A stretch of 64,000 nucleotides of DNA from Streptomyces sp. ISL-98 (GTDB lineage: Bacteria; Actinomycetota; Actinomycetes; Streptomycetales; Streptomycetaceae): positions 101,029-165,028 of the forward strand of contig NZ_JAGGPB010000023.1 in the NCBI RefSeq assembly GCF_018614055.1, written 5' to 3'. This document shows, in pieces, positions 41,966-49,747 of the stretch. The stretch's first letter is position 1. Each line of letters starts with the position of its first letter. The position numbers and the translations under genes are program-made. The notes beneath the pieces are model-generated. The model saw nothing but the letters and a program-made list of their open reading frames with translations, searched no databases and was not told the DNA's origin.

Positions 41966-41993
41966 AGCCCCTTGCGCTATTGCGCCAGGGGCT
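41966..41993. terminator. Terminator-like hairpin between the DAGK-like gene and purA
   Basis: AGCCCCTTGCGC pairs with GCGCCAGGGGCT over TATT, with one mismatch; TTCGTC follows. No gene ends here. It lies about 100 bases before purA, so it may be an attenuator of purA or the end of a short leader RNA. Confidence 0.55.
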
Positions 41994-42096
41994 TCGTCTA
42001 TTCCGGGGCACCCGGTCCGACGGCTCAGTATCAGGTGTACGCCGTACGTACGCCCCCTGACGTTGGACATGCCCCGCCCGGAAGGGGTGTACGCCT

Positions 42097-43380
42097 GTGC
42101 CCGCACTTGTGCTGCTCGGTGCTCAGTGGGGTGACGAAGGCAAGGGAAAGGCCACCGACCTGCTCGGTGGATCTGTGGACTATGTAGTGCGCTATCAGGG
42201 CGGCAACAACGCCGGCCACACGGTTGTCGTTGGCGACCAGAAGTATGCGCTGCATCTCCTCCCTTCCGGAATCCTCACTCCGGAATGCACGCCGGTCATT
42301 GGTAACGGTGTCGTAGTCGATCCGGCGGTCCTGCTCTCCGAGCTGAGCGGTCTGAACGAGCGCGGCGTCGACACGTCCAAGCTGCTGATCAGCGGTAACG
42401 CGCACCTGATCACGCCGTATCACACGACCGTCGACAAGGTGACGGAACGCTTCCTCGGCAAGCGGAAGATCGGCACGACCGGCCGCGGAATCGGTCCGGC
42501 CTACGCCGACAAGATCAACCGCGTAGGCATCCGCGTCCAGGACCTCTACGACGAGTCGATCCTTCAGCAGAAGGTCGAGGCGGCGCTCGACGGCAAGAAC
42601 CAGATCCTGGCGAAGCTGTACAACCGCCGCGCGATCGTTCCCGCCCAGATCGTCGAGGAGCTGCTCGGCTACGGCGAGCAGATCAAGCCGTACGTCGCCG
42701 ACACGACGCTGATCCTCAACAACGCGCTCGACGAGGACAAGGTCGTTCTCTTCGAGGGCGGCCAGGGCACGCTGCTCGACGTCGACCACGGCACGTACCC
42801 CTTCGTCACGTCGTCGAACCCGACCGCGGGCGGCGCCTGCACGGGTACGGGCGTGGGCCCGACGAAGATCAGCCGGGTCATCGGCATCCTCAAGGCGTAC
42901 ACGACGCGTGTCGGCGCCGGTCCGTTCCCGACGGAGCTGTTCGACGAGGACGGCGAGGCGCTGCGCCGCATCGGTGGCGAGCGCGGTGTCACCACCGGCC
43001 GTGACCGCCGCTGCGGCTGGTTCGACGCGCCGATCGCGCGTTACGCGACGCGGGTCAATGGCCTCACGGACTTCTTCCTCACCAAGCTGGACGTGCTGAC
43101 CGGCTGGGAGCAGATCCCGGTGTGTGTGGCGTACGAGATCGACGGCAAGCGCGTCGAGGAGCTCCCGTACAACCAGACCGACTTCCACCACGCGAAGCCG
43201 GTGTACGAGAACCTCCCGGGCTGGTCCGAGGACATCACCAAGGCGAAGACCTTCGACGACCTGCCGAAGAACGCGCAGGCGTATGTGAAGGCTCTGGAGG
43301 AGATGTCGGGCGCGCCGATTTCGGCGATCGGTGTCGGTCCCGGCCGCACGGAGACGATCGAGATCAACTCGTTCGTCTGA
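42097..43380 (+). CDS. purA: Adenylosuccinate synthetase
   Basis: 427 aa from the GTG at 42097 with GGAAGGGG upstream. It joins IMP and aspartate with GTP to make adenylosuccinate in AMP synthesis. Features are GAQWGDEGKGKATDLL (P-loop), GGNNAGHTVV, GTTGRGIGPAY, FEGGQGTLLDVDHGTYPFVTSSN and GRDRRCGWFDAP. Length and all motifs are complete. A terminator follows at 43455. Confidence 0.98.
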   Translation: MPALVLLGAQWGDEGKGKATDLLGGSVDYVVRYQGGNNAGHTVVVGDQKYALHLLPSGILTPECTPVIGNGVVVDPAVLLSELSGLNERGVDTSKLLISGNAHLITPYHTTVDKVTERFLGKRKIGTTGRGIGPAYADKINRVGIRVQDLYDESILQQKVEAALDGKNQILAKLYNRRAIVPAQIVEELLGYGEQIKPYVADTTLILNNALDEDKVVLFEGGQGTLLDVDHGTYPFVTSSNPTAGGACTGTGVGPTKISRVIGILKAYTTRVGAGPFPTELFDEDGEALRRIGGERGVTTGRDRRCGWFDAPIARYATRVNGLTDFFLTKLDVLTGWEQIPVCVAYEIDGKRVEELPYNQTDFHHAKPVYENLPGWSEDITKAKTFDDLPKNAQAYVKALEEMSGAPISAIGVGPGRTETIEINSFV

Positions 43381-43454
43381 CGCTCCGCTTCACCTAGAAC
43401 ACCCGCATGACCCCGTATGACCTGCAGGACCCGCACGACCTGCGGGACTGCGAC

Positions 43455-43493
43455 GGAGGGCCGTGGCGCGACGATCTGGCGCCACGGCCCTCC
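43455..43493. terminator. Terminator between purA and the Ser/Thr kinase
   Basis: GGAGGGCCGTGGCGC pairs perfectly with its complement (15 bp) over GACGATCTG. Genes converge on it, so it serves both strands. Confidence 0.93.
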
Positions 43494-43540
43494 GGCCTGT
43501 CCGGGACAGGCTTCCCACGCCCTCCCTCGCTCTCCCGCGC

Positions 43541-46117
43541 TCACTCCGACTTGGAGTAGGTGAGGGCCTCCCCACTGGTCGAGTTCACCCGGCGCAGCCG
43601 TCCGTCGGGTAGCAGCGATACTTCGCTTGCCGCGCCCGGCGTACAGGCGGTCATGGGCTCGCCGACAACGACCTTGGACGGGCCGATACGCAGGGGTGCG
43701 TCGCCGCTCGGGGCGGCGGCGAGCTTCGCCTGGAAGACGCAGTGGTAGGTGCCGCCGCCCTTCATCGGCCCGTCCGCGGTGAGCGACAGCACGGTGTCGC
43801 CGACCTGGCCCTGCTGGAGGGTGAGCCGGCGGGTGCTGTACCCCTCGGAGCTGTCGAGCCCGCCGCTCCAGGTGCCGAGGTATGCCGTCGGTACGGCGCC
43901 GTCGCCCTGTTCGGGAGTGGGCGAGGAGTCGGCGGAGGGCGTGGCGCTCTCGTCGCCTCCGGACGACGGCGTTGGTGAGCCGTTGCGGTTGTCGGTGCGG
44001 CCGTCGGTGTCGCTGCCGCCGGAGTTCATGAAGGCGTATACGGAGCCGCCTGCGGCGAGCGCGACGACCAGCGCGACGGCGATGAGCGCGACGGTGGAAC
44101 GCGTGGTGCGGGGCGGAGGCTCGGGGGAGGGCGACTGGTAGACGTAATGGGGTGGTACGGGGTAGCCGTAGTGCCCGCGCGGCGCGGGAGGCGGCGCCTG
44201 AGGCCGCGCAAGGGCAGGAGGAGGCCCGGCCGCACTGACAACGGTAGGCATCGCATGCACGCCGCCGGCTCGGGCTCCTGGGGGCATGCCTCCGGCGGGG
44301 GAACCAGCTGCGGGCATGCCGACGCCAGCCCCCGCGCCGCCGGGCGCGAAGGCCCCGCCTCCGTCGGCTGCGGGTGTTCCGGCTGTGGCGGAACCGGCCG
44401 GGGGCGTGTCGGCTCCGGCTCCTCTGCCCGTGGGGGCGGGGGGTCCGGCGTGTGGCTGCCAGGGTGTTGCGGGTGCGCCTCCGCTGGCTGCGGGTGTTCC
44501 GGCCGCGGCGGAACCAGCCCGGGGCGTGCCCGCCCCCGATCCTGCGCGCCCGGGGTCGCGAGCTCCGGCACCTGCTCGCCAGGGTGTCGCGGCTGCGCTT
44601 CCGTCGGCTGCGGGTGGTGGGCCGGTTCGGTGTCCGGGTGGTGCGGCTTCGGCGGAGCCGGGCGGGGGTGCGTCGGTTCCAGATCCTGTGCGCCTGGGAG
44701 CGGGGGCTCCCGCTCCCGGGTGCACAGGCGCGGCGGCTGCTCCGCCCCCACGCCCGCCGACACCCGCTCCGGGACCCCCGTCGGCGGAGCCCTCGGCTCG
44801 CGGGCCCTCGGGCGCGGGTGCTGCGCTGGTTCCGCCTCGGGCTGTCGCAGAACCCGGGCTGGGCGCTCCGGCTCCCGCGCCCCCGGGGGCCGAAGATTCG
44901 CCCGCTCCAGGCGCCGCTGTTCCTGGTCCGGCGCCTCCGGGCGGGAAGGCTTCGGCTCCTGGGAGCCCGGGCGTAGCGGCTGCGCCTCCGGGCGCTCCGG
45001 GTGCTTCACCGGTTCCGTCTCCGTGGGCTCCGGCTTCGGCGGGACCCGCGCTGGCTGCGCCCGCTGCGTCGCCTCCGGGCCAGGCACGTCCGGCTCCCGC
45101 TCCGCCGGGCACGCCTCCGGCGCGCGCGTCCCCGCGCGGGGCGGTGCCGGCCTGGGCCGTCGGGTTTGCGGCTTCGGTCGCGTCCGGGTTTTCGACCTCC
45201 AGCAGTTTCATCGCGTGGCTGCCCAACTGGGCCACCAGCGCTCCTGGCAGCCACGGTTCCCCGTCCCCGCCGCGCGTGCGGGCCACGATCTGGTCCGGGG
45301 ACGGACGTGACGCCGGGTTCTTGTGGAGGCACTCGCGGATGAGGTCCTGGAGGCCCTCCGGTACGCCGTCCAGAGTCGGCGGCTCCGTCGCGATGCGGTA
45401 CATCAGCGCGTGGACACCGCTGTCGGCCGTGCCGAACGGCAGCCGGCCCGTCGCCGCGTACGCCAGCACCGCGCCCAGGCAGAAGATGTCGCACGCCGGG
45501 GTGAGCCGCTCGCCGCGCACCTGCTCCGGGGCCATGAAACCGGGGGAGCCGATCAGGGCGCCGGTTCTGGTCAGGCCGGCGTCCGCGACCGTCTCCAGCG
45601 CACGCGCGATGCCGAAGTCGATGACGCGTGGCCCGTCGATGGTGACCAGGATGTTGGACGGCTTCAGGTCGCGGTGGATGAGACCGGCGGCGTGGATGTC
45701 CCGGAGCGCGTGGGCGAGGCCCGCCCCCAGGATGTGGACAGACCGCTCCGGCAGCGGACCATGGCCGCCGGAGGCTTCAGAACCCCCCGCGCCCCCCGCC
45801 GCGGGCGAGACGACCGAGTGGAGGCTCGGGCCGGCGACGTAACCCGTCGCGACCCACGGAATCGCCGCCTCCGTGTCCGCGTCCAGGACCGGCGCCGTCC
45901 ACCGGCCGCCGACGCGCCTCGCAGCCGCGACCTCCTGCCGGAAGCGGGCGCGGAACTCCTCCTGCTCGGCGAGTTCCTGACGTACCAGCTTGACGGCGAC
46001 CGTACGGCCCCGGCCGGAGCGGGCCAGATAGACCTGCCCCATGCCGCCCGCCCCGAGCCGTGCCAACAGCCGGTAGGCGCCGATCTGTTGGGGATCGGCC
46101 GGTCCCAGCTTCTCCAT
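43541..46117 (-). CDS. Receptor-type Ser/Thr protein kinase with a long repeat-rich linker
   Basis: 858 aa. The kinase domain covers residues 14-280 with LGAGGMGQVYLA, Lys43, HRDLKPSN (148-155), DFG (167-169), GSPGFMAPE and the C-lobe. Residues 310-655 are an extremely Pro/Ala/Gly-rich linker with degenerate repeats such as GSAAAGTPAASGG and GSATAGTPAADGG. A membrane helix (STVALIAVALVVALAAGG) sits near residue 680. The outer C-terminal domain of about 130 residues has two Cys in a likely disulfide and resembles other small sensor domains. The kinase should phosphorylate cytoplasmic targets in answer to an outside ligand; both are unknown. It stands alone, convergent with purA. Confidence 0.92.
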   Translation of the reverse strand: MEKLGPADPQQIGAYRLLARLGAGGMGQVYLARSGRGRTVAVKLVRQELAEQEEFRARFRQEVAAARRVGGRWTAPVLDADTEAAIPWVATGYVAGPSLHSVVSPAAGGAGGSEASGGHGPLPERSVHILGAGLAHALRDIHAAGLIHRDLKPSNILVTIDGPRVIDFGIARALETVADAGLTRTGALIGSPGFMAPEQVRGERLTPACDIFCLGAVLAYAATGRLPFGTADSGVHALMYRIATEPPTLDGVPEGLQDLIRECLHKNPASRPSPDQIVARTRGGDGEPWLPGALVAQLGSHAMKLLEVENPDATEAANPTAQAGTAPRGDARAGGVPGGAGAGRAWPGGDAAGAASAGPAEAGAHGDGTGEAPGAPGGAAATPGLPGAEAFPPGGAGPGTAAPGAGESSAPGGAGAGAPSPGSATARGGTSAAPAPEGPRAEGSADGGPGAGVGGRGGGAAAAPVHPGAGAPAPRRTGSGTDAPPPGSAEAAPPGHRTGPPPAADGSAAATPWRAGAGARDPGRAGSGAGTPRAGSAAAGTPAASGGAPATPWQPHAGPPAPTGRGAGADTPPAGSATAGTPAADGGGAFAPGGAGAGVGMPAAGSPAGGMPPGARAGGVHAMPTVVSAAGPPPALARPQAPPPAPRGHYGYPVPPHYVYQSPSPEPPPRTTRSTVALIAVALVVALAAGGSVYAFMNSGGSDTDGRTDNRNGSPTPSSGGDESATPSADSSPTPEQGDGAVPTAYLGTWSGGLDSSEGYSTRRLTLQQGQVGDTVLSLTADGPMKGGGTYHCVFQAKLAAAPSGDAPLRIGPSKVVVGEPMTACTPGAASEVSLLPDGRLRRVNSTSGEALTYSKSE

Positions 46118-46266
46118 GGCAGCGCCACCCTCCCCGCGGTGTCCCCCGACGAACCGACAATAGTGCGCCGGTACGACAATGACGGGCGGGAAGCCGACTG
46201 CGGTTCCCCCTGCGGTTCGTGGGCGGTCCTACCGGTTCGTACCGTTCCTACCGGTCCTGCGTTTTC

Positions 46267-46731
46267 CTACCGTTCCTGCGGTTCCCGTACGTCCGCCACC
46301 GCGTCCAGCGCCTTCGACAGCCGCTCCAGCACCCGTACCGTCTCGGCAAACCCCTCCACGCCCAGCTCCGCCGCGAGCCGCGCGGCCAGCGCCGCGTGCC
46401 CCGGCTCGATCTTGCGCACGGCGTCCCGGCCCGCCTCCGTCGGACGCAGCAGCTTCGCGCGACGGTGGGCGGGATTCGTGGCGTACTCCGCCAGGCCCTT
46501 CGTCACCAGCAGGTCGGCGATGCGCTGCACGCTCTGCCGGGTGATTCCCATGGTGCGGGCGATCCCGGCGACGGTGAGCGGTTCGTGCAGTACGGCGCCG
46601 ATGACCTGCCACCACGCGGCGGTGAGCCCGGCCGGGCGGGCCAATTCCTCCGAAATGGCGAGGAATTGGCCGTTGAGGCGGAAGGTGCCCAGCGCCGTAC
46701 GGCTGAGCAGGTCCTGTTCCTCCCGGCTCAT
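46267..46731 (-). CDS. MarR-family transcriptional regulator
   Basis: 154 aa. The ATG at 46731 overlaps the stop of the upstream DJ-1 gene by four bases. The winged helix covers residues 35-105 (WWQVIGAVLHEPLTVAGIAR, MGITRQSVQRIADLLVTKGL, HRRAKLLRPTEAGRDAV). Helices at both ends form the dimer. It is the second gene of a two-gene operon whose promoter contains a perfect 15-bp inverted repeat, so it probably represses its own operon. The effector is unknown; MarR/DJ-1 pairs often respond to electrophiles or oxidants. Confidence 0.88.
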   Translation of the reverse strand: MSREEQDLLSRTALGTFRLNGQFLAISEELARPAGLTAAWWQVIGAVLHEPLTVAGIARTMGITRQSVQRIADLLVTKGLAEYATNPAHRRAKLLRPTEAGRDAVRKIEPGHAALAARLAAELGVEGFAETVRVLERLSKALDAVADVREPQER

Positions 46732-47327
46732 GACTCCAGTACCTCGAAGGCGGAGGCGTCCGAGTCGTGGAACAGCCGGTACCACGCGTCGAGCTTCTCG
46801 CCCTCGTACACCCCGAGGCGTGCGAAGACCTCGCGGGCGAACGCGACAGGCTCGGTCGGCCCGGCCGTGATCAGGAGGCCGTCGTCGTCGGTGACGGCGT
46901 CCGCCTCCCGGTAGTGCTCGCCGCCCTTGTACCCGGTCGCGGCGAGGTAGAAGGAAACGGCGCTGGTGTGCGCGCGGTCGTCGAGCAGCCCCTCGCGCGC
47001 CAGCCCCGCCGTCGCCCCGCAGATCGCGGCGACCGGCACGCCGGCTTCGAGGAATGCGCGCGCCTTGCGGGCGAAGGGTGCGAGCTTGTCGCTCGTGTCC
47101 CACAGGCTCGCGCCGGTGAGGATCAGCAGCGCGCTGTCCTGCGGCTGTACGTCGTCGAGCGTGAGGTCGGGCTGGATGCGCACGCCGCCCATGGTCGTGA
47201 CGGGATCGGCGGCCGCGGCGACGGTCTTGACGGTGTGGCCGTGCTGGGTGAGGTGGGCGGTGGTGTGGCCCGTCTCCCAGTCGGCGTAGGTGTCGTAAAC
47301 GGCGAGGTGCACGGTCTTGCCGGTCAT
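46728..47327 (-). CDS. DJ-1/PfpI family protein
   Basis: 199 aa from the ATG at 47327 with GAGGGAG upstream; an extension to 47405 would cross the operator and is rejected. The fold shows VHLAVYDTYADWETGHTTAHL, DVQPQDSALLILTGA and the reactive nucleophile elbow VAAICGATAGLA with Cys, then LITAGPTEPVAFARE. The family includes glyoxalase III, isonitrile hydratase, proteases and redox sensors, and residues around the Cys do not settle which. It is co-translated with the MarR regulator downstream. Confidence 0.86.
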   Translation of the reverse strand: MTGKTVHLAVYDTYADWETGHTTAHLTQHGHTVKTVAAAADPVTTMGGVRIQPDLTLDDVQPQDSALLILTGASLWDTSDKLAPFARKARAFLEAGVPVAAICGATAGLAREGLLDDRAHTSAVSFYLAATGYKGGEHYREADAVTDDDGLLITAGPTEPVAFAREVFARLGVYEGEKLDAWYRLFHDSDASAFEVLES

Positions 47328-47369
47328 GACGGTCTCCCTCGGCTCGAAGCCCCGCTGCTCGAAGCTTGA

Positions 47370-47404
47370 TGACAACATGCTGTCGTAATGACAGCATGTT
47401 GTCA
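47370..47404. promoter_or_regulatory. Perfect inverted repeat: MarR operator candidate
   Basis: TGACAACATGCTGTC and its exact complement are separated by GTAAT. Each arm is itself a near palindrome, so two dimers could bind. It lies 42 bases before the DJ-1/MarR operon and about 110 bases before the divergent aminotransferase. Confidence 0.85.
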
Positions 47405-47511
47405 ATAGTGGTCGCCGGGCCGGACTCGATCGACACCCTGCCCACGAAAGTGGCGCAGTCCATACAAGGTGGCCATGTCACCCCCCACCTGCGCGTCTTT
47501 ACGCTGGCCCC

Positions 47512-48912
47512 ATGACCCCTCATGTCGACTCTTCCCCAAGCTCTCAACTCCGTTCGAGCAGGGGAGGCCCCGAGGCCGGCGCGGCCGTAAAGGCAGCAGA
47601 CCGTGCGCACGTGTTCCACTCCTGGTCCGCCCAGGGCCTGATCGATCCGCTCGCCGTCGCCGGCGCCGAGGGTTCCTACTTCTGGGACTACGACGGCAAC
47701 CGCTACCTCGACTTCACCAGCGGCCTCGTCTTCACCAACATCGGCTACCAGCACCCCACGGTCGTCGCCGCGATCCAGGAGCAGGCGGCGAAGATGACGA
47801 CCTTCGCGCCCGCCTTCGCCGTCGAGGCGCGCTCCGAGGCCGCACGCCTCATCGCCGAGCGCACCCCCGGCGACCTCGACAAGATCTTCTTCACCAACGG
47901 CGGCGCCGAGGCCGTCGAGAACGCCGTCCGCATGGCCCGTCTGCACACGGGCCGCCACAAGGTGATGGCCGCCTACCGCTCGTACCACGGCGCCACCTCC
48001 ACGGCGATCAACCTGACCGGCGACCCGCGCCGCTGGGCCTCCGACAACGGCACGTCGGGCACGGTCCACTTCTGGGCGCCCTTCCTGTACCGCTCGGCGT
48101 TCTACGCCCGGACCGAGGCCGAGGAGTGCGCCCGCGCGCTCCAGCACCTGGAAGACACCATCGCCTTCGAGGGCCCGGCCACGATCGCCGCGATCGTGCT
48201 CGAAACCATCCCGGGCACGGCGGGCATCATGACGCCGCCGCCCGGCTACCTCGCGGGCGTACGCGAGATCTGCGACCGGTACGGCATCGTCTTCGTCCTC
48301 GATGAGGTCATGGCGGGCTTCGGCCGTACGGGCAAGTGGTTCGCGTCCGAGCACTTCGACGTCGTACCGGACCTGATGACCTTCGCGAAGGGCGTCAACT
48401 CGGGTTACGTGCCCCTGGGCGGCGTGGCGATCTCCGCCGAGATAGCCGAAACCTTCTCCACCCGCCCCTACCCCGGCGGTCTCACGTACTCGGGCCACCC
48501 CCTCGCCTGCGCCGCCGCCGTCGCCACCCTCCAGGTGATGGACGAGGAGCGTGTCGTCGAGAACGCGGCCCACATCGGCGAGACGGTGATCGCCCCGGGC
48601 CTGCGCGAGCTGGCGGAGCGCCACCCGAGCATCGGCGAGATCCGCGGTACGGGGATGTTCTGGGCACTCGACCTGGTCAAGGACCGCGAGACCCGCGAGC
48701 CGCTCGTCCCGTACAACGCGGCGGGCGCGGCCAACGCCCCGATGGCGGCGTTCGGCGCGGCCTGCAAGAAGAACGGCCTCTGGCCCTTCATCAACATGAA
48801 CCGCACCCACGTCGTCCCGCCGTGCAACGTCACCGAGGCGGAGGCGAAGGAGGGCCTGGCGGCCCTCGACGTGGCTCTCTCGGTCGCGGACGAGCACACG
48901 ACGGCGGCCTGA
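47512..48912 (+). CDS. Class III aminotransferase (omega-amino acid:pyruvate type)
   Basis: 466 aa, ATG at 47512 with no strong ribosome site. Fold type I class III features are: GSYFWDYDGNRYLDFTSGL, FTNGGAEAVENAVRMAR (phosphate loop), YRSYHGATSTAINLTGD, VLDEVMAGFGRTGKWF and the PLP lysine in TFAKGVNSGYVPLGG, then GGLTYSGHPLACAAA. Similar enzymes use beta-alanine, taurine or 4-aminobutyrate; none is indicated here. The first 30 residues (SSPSSQLRSSRGGPE) come from a palindromic Streptomyces repeat and lie ahead of the conserved fold. It is divergent from the DJ-1 operon. Confidence 0.88.
   Translation: MTPHVDSSPSSQLRSSRGGPEAGAAVKAADRAHVFHSWSAQGLIDPLAVAGAEGSYFWDYDGNRYLDFTSGLVFTNIGYQHPTVVAAIQEQAAKMTTFAPAFAVEARSEAARLIAERTPGDLDKIFFTNGGAEAVENAVRMARLHTGRHKVMAAYRSYHGATSTAINLTGDPRRWASDNGTSGTVHFWAPFLYRSAFYARTEAEECARALQHLEDTIAFEGPATIAAIVLETIPGTAGIMTPPPGYLAGVREICDRYGIVFVLDEVMAGFGRTGKWFASEHFDVVPDLMTFAKGVNSGYVPLGGVAISAEIAETFSTRPYPGGLTYSGHPLACAAAVATLQVMDEERVVENAAHIGETVIAPGLRELAERHPSIGEIRGTGMFWALDLVKDRETREPLVPYNAAGAANAPMAAFGAACKKNGLWPFINMNRTHVVPPCNVTEAEAKEGLAALDVALSVADEHTTAA
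47532..47575. repeat. Palindromic Streptomyces repeat at the start of the aminotransferase gene
   Basis: TTCCCCAAGCTCTCAACTC, CG, TTCGAGCAGGGGAGGCCCC has the same plan (C4, AAGCTC, GAGC, A, G4, then C4) as the repeats in clpB and the ABC ATPase. It is translated within residues 7-21, outside the conserved fold. Confidence 0.7.
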
Positions 48913-49039
48913 TCCAAGGCGGCGCGCGGCTCCTGGCCTGTGTAAAAACGCAGGTCAGGAGCGGCGGCCCCCGGCCCTCCGGCAGGTCCCGGACAACAGC
49001 GCCTAAGGTGTCCGGAGCCATACGAAGGGGAAAGACGCC

Positions 49040-49747
49040 ATGCCCGCGACCGGAGCTGTGACCCGCAACACCCTGCGGCAGCAGATCGCGGACGCGCTCC
49101 GTGACGAGGTGCTGGCAGGGCGTTTGCGGCCGGGCCAGGAATTCACCGTCAAGCAGATAGCCGAGCAGTACGGCGTCTCCGCGACGCCCGTCAGGGAAGC
49201 GCTCGTCGACCTGGCCGCACAGAGCCTGCTCGACTCCGACCAGCACAGGGGCTTCCGCGTCTGCGAGATCTCCGTCGCCGACTTCCGGGGCATGGTCGAG
49301 GCCCGCTCCCTGATCGCCGACGGCGTCTTCCGCAAGATCGCGGAGGGCGGTGTCAGCGGTGCGCACGTCGGCGCGCTGATGGCCGTACGGCGCCGGGCGG
49401 ACGAGGCCGCGCGGGCGGCCAGGGCCGGCGACCTGGACATCTTCATCGGGTACGACCTGCGCTTCTGGCGTGAGCTCGGTTCGCTCATCGAAAATCCCCA
49501 TATCTCGGACTTCCTGCACCAGTTGCGGCTGCGCTGCTGGGTCTTCTCCGTCCCGCATCTGCGCGGCGACCCGAGCCTCAAGGAGCGGCTGTGGAGCGGC
49601 CACTCGGAGGTCGTGGACGCGGTCACGCGCGGTGACGGCGAGGCGCTGCGGGCGGTGATAGGCGCGTATTACGCGGAGCTGGTCGCGTGGGCGGAGCGCC
49701 TGGAGAGCGCGGAGAGCGCAGAGAGCCTGGAGCGTTCTCAACAGTGA
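49040..49747 (+). CDS. GntR-family regulator (FCD/FadR type)
   Basis: 235 aa. The N-terminal winged helix has LRQQIADALRDEVLAGRLRPGQ and IAEQYGVSATPVREALVDLA. The C-terminal FCD domain has the helical pattern with VEARSLIADGVFRKIAE, YDLRFWRELGSLIENPHI and HSEVVDAVTRGDGEALRAVI. Metal-binding His and Asp positions are partly kept. It should sense a small carboxylic acid. The C-terminal tail is a repeat (ESAESAESLE). The gene overlaps the next by four bases (GTGA), coupling it to a glycosyltransferase, an unusual pairing. Confidence 0.85.
   Translation: MPATGAVTRNTLRQQIADALRDEVLAGRLRPGQEFTVKQIAEQYGVSATPVREALVDLAAQSLLDSDQHRGFRVCEISVADFRGMVEARSLIADGVFRKIAEGGVSGAHVGALMAVRRRADEAARAARAGDLDIFIGYDLRFWRELGSLIENPHISDFLHQLRLRCWVFSVPHLRGDPSLKERLWSGHSEVVDAVTRGDGEALRAVIGAYYAELVAWAERLESAESAESLERSQQ

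Noticed and set aside
47328..47405. Upstream extension of the DJ-1 protein
   Set aside because: It would be coded by the operator palindrome and lacks a ribosome site; GAGGGAG precedes the ATG at 47327.
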